Source: Oleispirillum sp965228165 | GTDB lineage: Bacteria > Pseudomonadota > Alphaproteobacteria > Rhodospirillales > Rhodospirillaceae | Direction of reading: 5' to 3' | NCBI GenBank assembly: GCA_965228165.1 | Contig: CBDDHB010000003.1 | Location: 1,550,001 to 1,614,000, forward strand | Length of the DNA stretch: 64,000 bases | Shown: positions 41,835 to 50,683 of the stretch, one piece after another | Layout of the letters: every line of letters begins with the position of its first letter | Numbering within the stretch: position 1 is the stretch's first letter | Notes under the pieces: generated by a model | What the model was told of the DNA's origin: nothing | Seen by the model: only the letters and a program-made list of their open reading frames with translations | Databases searched by the model: none | Made by a program: the position numbers and the translations under genes

Positions 41835-43790
41835 ATGAGCGCCCCCGGAAAACTGCAACAGGCCCTGGACTGGTTCGACAGCCGCCTGCCGATCGTATCC
41901 CTGATGAAGCATTCCGCGATCGACTATCCGACGCCGAAGAACCTGAACTATTGGTGGAACTTCGGTTCGCTCGCGGGGTTCATGCTGGTGGTGATGATCG
42001 TCACCGGCCTGTTCCTGGCGATGCAGTACACGCCGCACGTCGATCTGGCCTTCAACTCGGTCGAACGGATCATGCGCGACGTCAATCACGGTTGGCTGAT
42101 CCGCTATCTGCACATGAACGGCGCGTCGATGTTCTTCATCGTCGTCTACATCCACATTTTCCGGGGTCTGTATTACGGTTCCTACAAGCCGCCGCGCGAA
42201 CTTTTGTGGTGGATCGGTCTGGTTATCCTGCTGCTGATGATGGCCACCGCGTTCATGGGCTACGTTCTGCCCTGGGGGCAGATGAGCCTGTGGGGCGCCA
42301 CCGTGATCACCAACCTGTTCTCCGCCGTGCCGGTGGTCGGCGACGCCATCGTCACCCTGCTGTGGGGCGGGTTCTCGGTCGATAACCTGACGCTCAACCG
42401 CTTCTTCGTGCTGCACTTCCTGCTGCCGTTCGCGATCCTCGGCGTGGTCGTCGTCCACGTCTGGGCGCTGCACACGGTGAAGTCGAACAACCCCTTGGGC
42501 ATCGACGTGTCCGGGCCGCAGGACACCATCCCCTTTCACCCCTACTACACGGTGAAGGATCTGTTCGGTATCGGCGTGTTCCTGATCGTCTATTGCGTCT
42601 TCGTCTTCTGGTATCCGAACACTCTGGGGCATCCCGACAACTACATCCCCGCCAATCCGATGGTGACGCCGCCGCACATCGTGCCGGAATGGTACTTCCT
42701 GCCGTTCTACGCGATCCTGCGCGCGGTGCCGGACAAGTTGCTGGGGGTGATCGCGATGTTCGCCGCGATCCTGGTGCTGTTCGCCCTGCCGTGGCTGGAC
42801 AGTTGCAAGGTGCGTTCCGCCACCTTCCGTCCCTGGTTCAAGGCGGCGTTCTGGGTGTTCGTCGCGGACTGCTTCGTCCTGGGGTATGCTGGGGCGATGC
42901 CGGCCGAGGGCGTCTGGATCACCGTCGGTCGCCTCGCCGCTGGGTACTATTTCCTGCACCTGTTGGTCTCCCTGCCGCTGCTGTCGCGCTTCGAAAAGAC
43001 TCGGCCCCTGCCGGAAAGCATCGGCACCCCGGTTCTGGCGAAGGCGGTGGCGGTCTTCGCGGTGCTGTCGGTTCTGGGCGGTCCGGCCTTCGCCGCGACC
43101 GAAGGCGGGGCGCTGACCCGCCAGCCGTGGAGCTGGCAGGGAGTGTTCGGCACCTATGACGAGGCGCAGTTGCGGCGCGGCTATCAGGTTTATCGCGAGG
43201 TCTGTTCCGCCTGCCATTCGATGAAGCTGGTGTCGTTCCGCAATCTCTCCGCGCTCGGCTACACCGAGGATGCGGTGAAGGAGATCGCGGCGTCGCACCA
43301 GATTCCCGACGGCCCGGACGAGAACGGCGACATGTTCGAGCGCAAGGGCCTGCCCTCGGACCGCTTCCCCGCGCCGTTTCCCAACGATCAGGCGGCGATG
43401 GCCGCCAACGGCGGCGCCCTGCCGCCCGACCTGTCGCTGATCGTCAAGGCGCGGATGGGCGGCCCGGACTATGTGTTCTCGCTGCTGACCGGCTATGTCG
43501 AGCCGCCACCGGAAGCGGAGTTGCCGTCCGGCAAGTCCTATAACGCGGTCTTTCCGGGCAACGCCATCGGTATGCCGCCGCAGGTGGCCGACGGCGTGGT
43601 GGAGTATGCCGACGGCACCGCCAACACCGCCGAACAGATCGCCCGCGACGTCACCGCCTTCCTGCAATGGGCGGCGGAGCCAGAGTTGGAGGTCCGCCAC
43701 GCCCTGGGGGTCAAGGCGGTGCTGTTCCTGTTCGTCTTCACCGCTCTGTTCTATGCCCTGAAGCGCCGCGTCTGGGCCTCCGCGCACTGA
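41835..43790 (+). CDS. Fused cytochrome b / cytochrome c1 of the bc1 complex (FbcH-like)
   Basis: One 651-residue open frame encodes cytochrome b (about 1-400) and cytochrome c1 (about 425-651). The b part has about eight membrane helices, heme histidines in the IRYLHMNGASMFFIVVYIH and LHFLLPFAILGVVVVHVW helices, and the quinol-site PEWY near 279. An internal hydrophobic segment ending GGPAFA near 420 looks like a signal peptide for the c1 part. Heme attachment is CSACH near 455, with a likely methionine ligand in AIGMPPQ near 575 and a C-terminal membrane anchor. Bradyrhizobium FbcH is a known precedent: one polyprotein cut into both subunits. The fusion is likely natural, not a lost stop. 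Confidence 0.93.
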   Translation: MSAPGKLQQALDWFDSRLPIVSLMKHSAIDYPTPKNLNYWWNFGSLAGFMLVVMIVTGLFLAMQYTPHVDLAFNSVERIMRDVNHGWLIRYLHMNGASMFFIVVYIHIFRGLYYGSYKPPRELLWWIGLVILLLMMATAFMGYVLPWGQMSLWGATVITNLFSAVPVVGDAIVTLLWGGFSVDNLTLNRFFVLHFLLPFAILGVVVVHVWALHTVKSNNPLGIDVSGPQDTIPFHPYYTVKDLFGIGVFLIVYCVFVFWYPNTLGHPDNYIPANPMVTPPHIVPEWYFLPFYAILRAVPDKLLGVIAMFAAILVLFALPWLDSCKVRSATFRPWFKAAFWVFVADCFVLGYAGAMPAEGVWITVGRLAAGYYFLHLLVSLPLLSRFEKTRPLPESIGTPVLAKAVAVFAVLSVLGGPAFAATEGGALTRQPWSWQGVFGTYDEAQLRRGYQVYREVCSACHSMKLVSFRNLSALGYTEDAVKEIAASHQIPDGPDENGDMFERKGLPSDRFPAPFPNDQAAMAANGGALPPDLSLIVKARMGGPDYVFSLLTGYVEPPPEAELPSGKSYNAVFPGNAIGMPPQVADGVVEYADGTANTAEQIARDVTAFLQWAAEPELEVRHALGVKAVLFLFVFTALFYALKRRVWASAH

Positions 43791-43878
43791 CGCCTGTCCG
43801 TCGCCGCCTCTTGTCCGCCGTGGGGCGACGGGGGTAAGGTGCGCCTTTGTTGATTGTCGGAAGAAGGGGAACGAGGCG

Positions 43879-44772
43879 ATGGAAAAACCGGTTGTCGGGG
43901 TGATCGGCGGATCGGGAATCTACGACATCGACGGACTGGAAGACCGCCGCTGGGTGAGGCTCAATACCCCGTTCGGCGCGCCCTCGGACGAACTTCTCAC
44001 CGGCACTCTGGACGGGCAGAAGCTGGTCTTCCTGCCGCGTCATGGACGCGGCCACCGGATTCCGCCGTCGGAACTGAACTTCCGCGCCAATATCTGCGCC
44101 CTCAAGATGGCGGGCGTGACCGAGGTGATTTCGATGTCGGCGGTGGGATCCCTGCGCGCCGATCTTACCCCCGGAACCTTCGTCGTCGTCGATCAGTTCA
44201 TCGATCGCACCTTCGCCCGGAACAAAAGCTTTTTCGGCACCGGCCTGGTCGCCCACGTCAGTTGCGCCGACCCGGTGTGCGCCCGTCTGGGCGACGCCAT
44301 CGAGCAGGCGGCGGCGGAATTGTCCCTGCCCTGCAAGCGCGGCGGGACCTATCTGGTGATGGAGGGGCCGCAGTTCTCGACCAGGGCCGAGTCCGAGCTT
44401 TACCGCGCCTGGGGCTGCGACGTCATCGGCATGACCAACATGCCGGAGGCGAAGCTCGCCCGCGAGGCGGAGTTGTGCTACGCCACGGTGGCGATGGTCA
44501 CCGACTTCGACTGCTGGCATCCCGACCACGACAGCGTCACCGTCGAGCAGGTGGTCGAGGTGCTGCTGGCCAACGCCGACAACGCCCGCGCCCTGGTCCG
44601 CGCCGTCGCGCCCAAGCTGGCGACGCGGCGCGAGCCCTGCCGTCAGGGCTGCGGCACCGCTCTGCAACACGCTCTGATCACCGCGCCCGAGGCGCGCGAT
44701 CCGGTGATGCTGGCGACGTTGAAGCCGATCATCCGCCGCCTGACCGGAGAGGGGAACGTCGATGCGGGTTGA
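43879..44772 (+). CDS. mtnP: S-methyl-5'-thioadenosine phosphorylase
   Basis: A 297-residue nucleoside phosphorylase, type II MTAP family. IGGSGIYDI is near residue 10, FLPRHGRGHRIPPSELNFRA near 55, GTYLVMEGPQFSTRAES near 155 and GMTNMPEAKLAREAELCYA near 187. It splits methylthioadenosine, and often 5'-deoxyadenosine, to adenine and the sugar 1-phosphate. AGGGGA precedes the ATG. It overlaps mtnA by 11 bases. The next genes continue the same pathway. Confidence 0.95.
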   Translation: MEKPVVGVIGGSGIYDIDGLEDRRWVRLNTPFGAPSDELLTGTLDGQKLVFLPRHGRGHRIPPSELNFRANICALKMAGVTEVISMSAVGSLRADLTPGTFVVVDQFIDRTFARNKSFFGTGLVAHVSCADPVCARLGDAIEQAAAELSLPCKRGGTYLVMEGPQFSTRAESELYRAWGCDVIGMTNMPEAKLAREAELCYATVAMVTDFDCWHPDHDSVTVEQVVEVLLANADNARALVRAVAPKLATRREPCRQGCGTALQHALITAPEARDPVMLATLKPIIRRLTGEGNVDAG

Positions 44773-45862
44773 CGGTATCGCCACCCGCACCATCTGGCCC
44801 GCCGACGACGGCAAGACGGTGGAGATCATCGATCAGACCCTGCTGCCGCACGTCTTCGAGGTGGCCCGGCTGCGCACCGTGGAGGAAGCCGCCGAGGCGA
44901 TTTCCTCCATGCGGGTGCGCGGCGCGCCCCTGATCGGCGCGGCCGCCGCCTATGGCATGGCGCTGGCGATGGAGGCCGATCCCTCCGATGCCAGCCTTGC
45001 CGCCGCCCACGACCTGTTGCTCGCCACCCGGCCGACCGCGGTCAATCTGCGCTGGGCGTTGGCCGAGGCGCGCGCCGCGATCGCCCCGGCGGAACCGAAC
45101 CGTCGGGCGCTCGCCGCCTGGATGCGGGCCAACGACATCGCCGACGAGGACGTCGCGATCAACCGCGCCATTGGCGAGAACGGCCTTGCCCTGCTGTGCG
45201 GGATTTTCGAGAAAAAGGGACGGCCGCCGCGCCTGAACATCCTGACCCACTGCAATGCCGGGTGGTTGGCCACGGTGGATTGGGGGACCGCGCTGGCTCC
45301 GGTCTACGCGGCGTTCGACGCCGGGCTGCCGGTCCACGTCTGGGTGGACGAAACCCGGCCCCGCAACCAGGGGGCCAGCCTGACCGCGTGGGAACTGTCC
45401 CATCACGGCGTGCCGCACACGGTGATCGCCGACAACGCGGGCGGCCACCTGATGCAGCATGGTCTGGTGGACGCCTGCATCGTCGGCACCGACCGCACCA
45501 CCGCCACCGGCGACGTCTGCAACAAGATAGGCACCTATCTGAAGGCGCTGGCGGCGTTCGACACCGGCGTGCCGTTCTTCGTCGGTCTGCCCGGCCCGAC
45601 CATCGATTGGACCTTGTCCGACGGGGTCGCCGAAATCCCGATCGAACAGCGCTCCGCCCTGGAACAGTCGCACATCTCCGGACTGACCGCCGATGGCCGG
45701 GTGGAGACGGTGCGCCTGGTGCCCGAGGGTTCCGCTTGCGCCAACTACGGCTTCGACGTCACCCCGGCGCGTCTGGTCACCGCCCTGATCACCGAACGCG
45801 GCGTCTGTCCGGCCAGCCGCGACGGCTTGGCTTCCCTCTATCCGGAGCACGCCGGAAGATGA
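44762..45862 (+). CDS. mtnA: S-methyl-5-thioribose-1-phosphate isomerase
   Basis: A 366-residue MtnA of the eIF2B-like isomerase fold. MRVRGAPLIGAAAAYGMALA is near residue 50, the catalytic cysteine lies in LTHCNAGWLATVDWGTA near 160, and the catalytic aspartate in VGTDRTTATGDVCNKIGTY near 245. It turns methylthioribose-1-phosphate, or 5-deoxyribose-1-phosphate, into the corresponding ribulose-1-phosphate. It overlaps mtnP by 11 bases and the aldolase gene by 4. Confidence 0.95.
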   Translation: MRVDGIATRTIWPADDGKTVEIIDQTLLPHVFEVARLRTVEEAAEAISSMRVRGAPLIGAAAAYGMALAMEADPSDASLAAAHDLLLATRPTAVNLRWALAEARAAIAPAEPNRRALAAWMRANDIADEDVAINRAIGENGLALLCGIFEKKGRPPRLNILTHCNAGWLATVDWGTALAPVYAAFDAGLPVHVWVDETRPRNQGASLTAWELSHHGVPHTVIADNAGGHLMQHGLVDACIVGTDRTTATGDVCNKIGTYLKALAAFDTGVPFFVGLPGPTIDWTLSDGVAEIPIEQRSALEQSHISGLTADGRVETVRLVPEGSACANYGFDVTPARLVTALITERGVCPASRDGLASLYPEHAGR

Positions 45863-46500
45863 CCATTCGTCAGCGTTTCGAGGTGATGAAGACCGCCGCC
45901 GAGTTGACCCGCCTGGGGCTCAATCGCGGCACCGCCGGAAACGTTTCGGCGCGGGCCGAGGACGGCTTCCTGATCACTCCGTCCGGCGTGCCGACGCCGC
46001 GCATGATTCCCGCCGACATCGTCGAGGTGGAGATGTCGGGCCGCGCACGGGGCGGTTTGGCACCGTCCAGCGAATGGCGGATGCACCGCGATATCTATGC
46101 CGCCTTCCCCCAGGCGGGGGCGGTGGTTCACGCCCATGCGCCGTTCTGTACCGCGCTGGCCTGCCAGCGGCGGGGCATTCCCGCCTTCCACTACATGGTG
46201 GCGGTAGCGGGGGGGGAGGACATCCGCTGCGCCGAATACGCCACCTTCGGCAGTCAGGAACTGTCCGACGCGGCGGTGGCGGCCCTGCAAGGCCGGACCG
46301 CCTGTCTGCTCGCCCATCACGAACTGATCGCCTTCGCGTCCGATCTCGATGCCGCGTTGAAACTGGCGCTTGAGGTCGAGGAACTGGCCGAGCAGTATTG
46401 GCGGGTGTTGCAGATCGGCGCGGCGATCGTTCTTCCCGACGACGAGATGGATCGGGTTCTCGCGAAATTCCAAACCTACGGCCAGCCGCGCACGGCGTAA
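45859..46500 (+). CDS. Class II aldolase, probable 5-(methylthio)ribulose-1-phosphate aldolase (Ald2-like)
   Basis: A 213-residue class II aldolase/adducin-type protein. GLNRGTAGNVSAR is near residue 20, TPSGVP near 40, the zinc ligands are in VHAHAPFCTALA near 92, and the later zinc histidine lies in LLAHHELIAF near 153. The last motif usually reads NHG; here it is HHE. In Rhodospirillum rubrum the same order of MtnP, MtnA and this aldolase forms the anaerobic DHAP shunt, which cleaves methylthioribulose-1-phosphate to DHAP and methylthioacetaldehyde. In that context MtnB-type dehydration is the main alternative, but no mtnC/mtnD/mtnK is present here. It overlaps mtnA by 4 bases. Confidence 0.82.
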   Translation: MTIRQRFEVMKTAAELTRLGLNRGTAGNVSARAEDGFLITPSGVPTPRMIPADIVEVEMSGRARGGLAPSSEWRMHRDIYAAFPQAGAVVHAHAPFCTALACQRRGIPAFHYMVAVAGGEDIRCAEYATFGSQELSDAAVAALQGRTACLLAHHELIAFASDLDAALKLALEVEELAEQYWRVLQIGAAIVLPDDEMDRVLAKFQTYGQPRTA

Positions 46501-46530
46501 GCGCGGCGTTCCGTCCTGTAAGGGGGCATC

Positions 46531-47397
46531 ATGACCGCAAGTCACATCACCGGCATCGACCACATCGTGGTGGGGGTCAAATCCCTGGCGGAGGCGGTGG
46601 ATACCTACGCCCGCCTGGGCTTCGCACTGACCCCCTATGGCCAGCACGAGGGCATGGGCACCGGCAATCACTGCGTGATGATGCCGCACGACTATCTGGA
46701 ACTGGTCGCCCGCTCGCCCGAGGCGGCGGACAGCGAACTCCGCCGCCGGTTGGAAAAATCCCTCGACTCCCTGGGCAACGGCATCATGGCGGTGGCCTTC
46801 GCCACCCGGAACGGCGCGGCGATCCATCAGGCCCTGTTGCGCAAGGGGGTGAAGGCACAGCCGCCGCAGTCGGTCAACCGGGTGATCCGGGACAAGGGGG
46901 GCGACATCCGCGCCGCCTTGTCCATGGTGCGCCTGCCCGAGGACGCGCTGATGGGCCTGTCCGCCTTCGTCGCGCAGCACCTGTCCCCCGAGGCGGTGCG
47001 GCGTCCGGGGTGGATGGACCATCCCAACGGCGCGATCGGCATCGATTCTCTCACCATCGTCGTCGACGACCCCCTGGTCGCCAAGGCCGCCTACGAGGAT
47101 TTTTTCGGCGCGGGCGTCGCCGCGATCACCGACCGCACGGTGGCGGTGCATCTGGGCGGCCATACGATTTTCCTGTGCGCGCCGGACCAGTTGACCCAGT
47201 TGCACCCCGACGTCGAGCTGGACAAGGCGCCGAAGCCGCCCGCCCCGGTGGCGATCGGCGTCAAGGTGCGCGATATCGAACGGACCGCCCGGGTTCTGGT
47301 GGCCAACCGCGTCGCCTTCCGCATGTTGAAGGAAGGGATGATCCGGGTGCCACCGTCGGAAACCCTGGGTACCCTGATCGAATTCGCCGAGGGTTGA
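46531..47397 (+). CDS. VOC-family (glyoxalase-like domain) protein
   Basis: A 288-residue protein with an N-terminal glyoxalase-like domain (TGIDHIVVGVKSLAEAV near residue 7, CVMMPHDYLELV near 48) and a second half that repeats the fold (GIDSLTIVVDD near 170, VHLGGHTIFLC near 206). VOC proteins are metal-dependent lyases, isomerases or dioxygenases. The substrate is unknown. It sits 30 bases after the aldolase gene with AAGGGGG as ribosome site, so it may belong to the same transcript, perhaps handling an aldehyde or sulfur by-product; that is speculation. Confidence 0.8.
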   Translation: MTASHITGIDHIVVGVKSLAEAVDTYARLGFALTPYGQHEGMGTGNHCVMMPHDYLELVARSPEAADSELRRRLEKSLDSLGNGIMAVAFATRNGAAIHQALLRKGVKAQPPQSVNRVIRDKGGDIRAALSMVRLPEDALMGLSAFVAQHLSPEAVRRPGWMDHPNGAIGIDSLTIVVDDPLVAKAAYEDFFGAGVAAITDRTVAVHLGGHTIFLCAPDQLTQLHPDVELDKAPKPPAPVAIGVKVRDIERTARVLVANRVAFRMLKEGMIRVPPSETLGTLIEFAEG

Positions 47398-47438
47398 CCC
47401 TCTTCTCGCCCGTCCTGTCCGGCATTGGAGCATCGCCC

Positions 47439-48788
47439 ATGGACACCCGCACGTCCCCGGTGGTTCTCGGGCGGCCCCTGGCCGACTGGATCGCCGAATT
47501 CCCGTTGATCGCCGATCTGGTGGCGCAGAAGGAAACCGCCTGGTTCAACCCCGGCGTCGCCCCGGTGGCAGAGGCGATTTCCGACGTGGGCCTGGGGTTG
47601 GCCGAGGTGGAGGATGCGAGCCGACGGCTGCAACGGTTCGCGCCGCTGCTGGCGCGCTTTTTCCCCGAACTGGAGCCGAGCGGCGGCATCATCGAATCCG
47701 GCATCGCCGAGATTCCGGCCTTTTCCCGGGCCTTGCAGTCGCGTTGGGGCTATGCCCCGGCGGGTCGGCTGTTGCTGAAGATGGACAGCCACCTGCCGGT
47801 TTCCGGCTCGATCAAGGCACGCGGCGGCATCTACGAGGTTCTGAAACGGGCAGAGGACTTGGCCCTGGCGGCCGGGCTGATCCGCCTGGACGACGATTAT
47901 TCCCGGTTGGGCGACGGCGATGCGCGGGCGTTCTTCGCCCGCTATGCGGTGGCGGTGGGATCGACCGGCAATCTGGGCCTGTCGATCGGCATCGTTGCCG
48001 CGAAGATCGGCTTTCAGACCACCGTTCATATGTCCGCCGATGCCCGCCAGTGGAAAAAGGACAAGCTGCGCGCCTGCGGCGTGCGGGTGGTGGAGTACGC
48101 GGGCGACTATGGCGCGGCGGTGGCGCAGGGCCGGGCCGAGGCGGAAGCCGATCCGGCCTGCCATTTCGTCGACGATGAGCGGTCGAAGGATCTGTTCCTC
48201 GGCTATGCGGTGGCGGGTTTGCGGCTTCCCGCGCAGTTGGCGGCGCTGGGCGTCGCGGTGGATGCGGCGCATCCGCTGTTGGTTTATCTGCCGTGCGGCG
48301 TCGGCGGCGGGCCGGGAGGAGTCGCCTTCGGCCTGAAACTGGCGTTCGGCGACGCGGTGCATTGCGTCTTCGCCGAGCCGACTGCTTCTCCCTGCATGTT
48401 TCTGGGGGTTTATACCGGACGGAACGAGGCGGTGGCGGTGCGGGATTTCGGCATTCCCAACCAGACCGCCGCCGACGGTCTGGCGGTGGGGCGGCCCTCC
48501 GGCTTCGTCGCGCGGGCGATGCGGCGGTTGGTCGACGGCTATTTCACCGTCGCCGACGCCGAGCTTTTCGCCCTGTTGGCGATTCTGCGCGAAACCGAGG
48601 GGATTCTGTTGGAGCCTTCGGCGATCGCCGGAGCCCCCGGCCCGGCGCGGGTTCTGGCCGACGCGGACTATTTGTCCCGGATGGGCCTGGGCGCGGACGA
48701 ACTGGCCGCCGCCACCCACATCGTCTGGGCGACCGGCGGCAGCATGGTGCCGCCCGAGGAAATGGCCAAGTACTTCCGCCGCCCGTGA
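47439..48788 (+). CDS. dsdA: D-serine ammonia-lyase (D-serine dehydratase)
   Basis: A 449-residue fold-type II PLP enzyme that converts D-serine to pyruvate and ammonia. The Schiff-base lysine is in PVSGSIKARGGIYEV near 120-134. GSTGNLGLSIGI near 173 holds the PLP ring, LPCGVGGGPGGVAFG near 285 binds its phosphate, and NQTAADGLAVGRPSG near 345 is a family signature. It appears complete. It starts 41 bases after the VOC gene on the same strand. The frame is open far upstream, but the ATG at 47439 gives the usual N-terminus. Confidence 0.92.
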   Translation: MDTRTSPVVLGRPLADWIAEFPLIADLVAQKETAWFNPGVAPVAEAISDVGLGLAEVEDASRRLQRFAPLLARFFPELEPSGGIIESGIAEIPAFSRALQSRWGYAPAGRLLLKMDSHLPVSGSIKARGGIYEVLKRAEDLALAAGLIRLDDDYSRLGDGDARAFFARYAVAVGSTGNLGLSIGIVAAKIGFQTTVHMSADARQWKKDKLRACGVRVVEYAGDYGAAVAQGRAEAEADPACHFVDDERSKDLFLGYAVAGLRLPAQLAALGVAVDAAHPLLVYLPCGVGGGPGGVAFGLKLAFGDAVHCVFAEPTASPCMFLGVYTGRNEAVAVRDFGIPNQTAADGLAVGRPSGFVARAMRRLVDGYFTVADAELFALLAILRETEGILLEPSAIAGAPGPARVLADADYLSRMGLGADELAAATHIVWATGGSMVPPEEMAKYFRRP

Positions 48789-48889
48789 GGCCGACCCGGC
48801 TCACCCCTGGGGTGAAGCCCGGGGGTGACGCCGCGCCGGTGTCGGGTCGGGAAAGGCGCGGCGGAAATGGTTCCGGCAGGCGATGCGCC

Positions 48890-50170
48890 TTACGCCTTGG
48901 CGGCCTTGGCGACCATGGCGTCGGCCTGCTTGATTTCGTCTTCCGTGGCTTCCGGACGACCCTTGGTGATCGACCGCAGGGCCATGGCGTGCGGCGTCCG
49001 CGACGCGTGCATCGGCGAACGATAGCCCCGCACCTTCGCCCCGGTCAGGGTGACCGAGCTGAGGTAGCTCATGTCGTTGACGATGGGGTAGCTGGAGGTG
49101 CCCAACGTGGTGCCGGAATTGGCGACCAGCGCCGCGGTGCCGGCGGGATTCCACAGGTCGATGGCGTTGCCGCGCGCATACCACAGGCGGCTGTTTTCCG
49201 AGGTGTATTCGATGCCCCAATAGTACCCGGCGACGCCGCCGGTCATATCGTCGCGGGTGGCGGGCGAACTGAAGGGCGCGCCGACGGTGTATTGCTTCAT
49301 GTAGCCGACGAAGCTCGACCAGCTGCTGTCGCTATAGTACCCTGCCAGGACATAGGCGGTGCCGCCGTTGAAGGTGACGTCGTACATGTTATAGGGCAGG
49401 GCGGCGGTATCGAGGACGGTGGTCAGGTTGGTCAGGCCGCTGATGTCCAGCCGCTGGATCATCGACGTCGCGTTGGGGGCCGTATAGGTCTGTTTGCCGC
49501 CGATGCTGGCGACATAGAAGTAGGTGCCCTGGTCGATCAGGGTGAAGGCGTTCTTCCCCAGATTGGCGTTGTAGTCCCCGGAGGCGACTTCGATCATTGA
49601 GCCCTGGGTCAGGGTGAACTTCACCACCACGCTGTCGGTGTAGGTGGGGGTCTCCAGCCAGGGGTTATCGACGATGCTGAACAGGCCATAGAGGGTGCCG
49701 CCGACCACGGTCAGCGCCACGCCGTTGGCCTGGGAACCGCTGGGAATCAGGCCGCCGAGCGCGCTGGCGAAATTGAAGACCGCGCCGGTCTGCTGATAGA
49801 TGTTGGCCCCACTGGCGTAGATTTCAACCACCCTGGCGAGGTCGTAGTCGATGGCATAGAGGTAGTTCCCGATGCGCACCAAGCCATAGATATTGCTGAG
49901 GCTCGACCAGGTGATGGGATCGGTTTCCTCGTTCCAGGGGTTGTAATTGGGGTCGTAGATGGTGACCAGGGCCTCTGCGCTGCTGGTGTACTGGGCGACC
50001 GCGACGCGCGGGTTGTTGTTGGTGTCGAAAAAGGTGTGGACGGTGGGGTCGCCGTTGAAGCCGGTGGCTTGGTTCTGGCGAACGGAAACGGTGGCGCCGT
50101 TGTCGGCGATGGCGCCGGCGCGACCGGCGGAGTAGTTGGTGACGGTATAGGTCATCATGGTGTCAGCCAT
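48890..50170 (-). CDS. Uncharacterised beta-propeller-like protein next to a TonB receptor
   Basis: A 426-residue protein that I do not recognise. It is rich in Tyr, Thr, Asn, Gly and Ser, and shows regularly spaced beta-type repeats such as YGLVRIGNYLYAIDYDLARV, GTLYGLFSIVD, GTYFYVASIGG and GTAYVLAGYYSD, consistent with a six- or seven-bladed propeller. No signal peptide or lipobox is seen. A short helical, charged tail (PEATEDEIKQADAMVAKAA) closes it. Its composition is unlike the Ala- and Arg-rich neighbours. AAGGA lies eight bases before the ATG. It lies downstream of the TonB receptor on the same strand, with about 510 bases of repeats between. Confidence 0.65.
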   Translation of the reverse strand: MADTMMTYTVTNYSAGRAGAIADNGATVSVRQNQATGFNGDPTVHTFFDTNNNPRVAVAQYTSSAEALVTIYDPNYNPWNEETDPITWSSLSNIYGLVRIGNYLYAIDYDLARVVEIYASGANIYQQTGAVFNFASALGGLIPSGSQANGVALTVVGGTLYGLFSIVDNPWLETPTYTDSVVVKFTLTQGSMIEVASGDYNANLGKNAFTLIDQGTYFYVASIGGKQTYTAPNATSMIQRLDISGLTNLTTVLDTAALPYNMYDVTFNGGTAYVLAGYYSDSSWSSFVGYMKQYTVGAPFSSPATRDDMTGGVAGYYWGIEYTSENSRLWYARGNAIDLWNPAGTAALVANSGTTLGTSSYPIVNDMSYLSSVTLTGAKVRGYRSPMHASRTPHAMALRSITKGRPEATEDEIKQADAMVAKAAKA

Positions 50171-50384
50171 GGTGTATTCCTTTCAGATCGATGCGCGCGT
50201 GCCGCGCGCGGGCCGAGCGGTTTCCGGGGCGGTTCCGCCATTGTCGGTCGGCGGTTGTTCGGCCATGCCCTGGGATGCGGGTGATCCCCGCGATGATTGA
50301 AACGATGTAACATTACGTCTTTTGCGGACTTACCCTCAAACGAATTCGTGTGAAAATTGAATATCCTTGGGGTTTCCCTTTTCT

Positions 50385-50660
50385 TGTCACCCCCGGGCTT
50401 GACCAGGCTCTGTTTTTTGTCACCCTCGGACTTGATCCGAGGGTCCACGTTTTTCTGTCCTTCCCCGTTCGTGCCGAAAAACTCGTGGATGCGCGGGTCA
50501 CGCCCGCGCATGACGGTTGGGGTTGGGGCACCGCCCTTTCCTTCGTCATGGCCGGGCGTGACCCGGCCATCCACGTCTTGCCTTTCGGCGCATCGGAAAA
50601 CTCGTGGATGCCCGTGCTGATCCCCGGGTCAAGCCCGGGGACGGGCATGACGGTCGGAGA
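50385..50660. repeat. REP-like intergenic repeat array downstream of the TonB receptor gene
   Basis: The 513 bases between the two minus-strand genes hold no gene. Paired palindromic modules recur: a forward type such as CACCCTCGGACTTGATCCGA followed by GGGTCCACG, and an inverted type ending ACTCGTGGATGCGCGGGTCA or CCCGGGGACGGGCATGACG. At least four modules are seen, related to those at 22.9-23.5 kb and 53.4-53.7 kb but without the long GGCTGTCCGG unit. Confidence 0.75.
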
Positions 50661-50683
50661 TGAGGGCGACGCCGCGCGCATGG

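Noticed and set aside
41205..43787. An 860-codon minus-strand open frame opposite petA and the petB-petC fusion
   Set aside because: Shadow frame; the opposite strand has full heme and cluster motifs.
41835..43790. Lost stop codon between petB and petC by sequencing error
   Set aside because: A cytochrome b/c1 polyprotein is known in Bradyrhizobium and the linker forms a plausible internal signal peptide, so a natural fusion is preferred.
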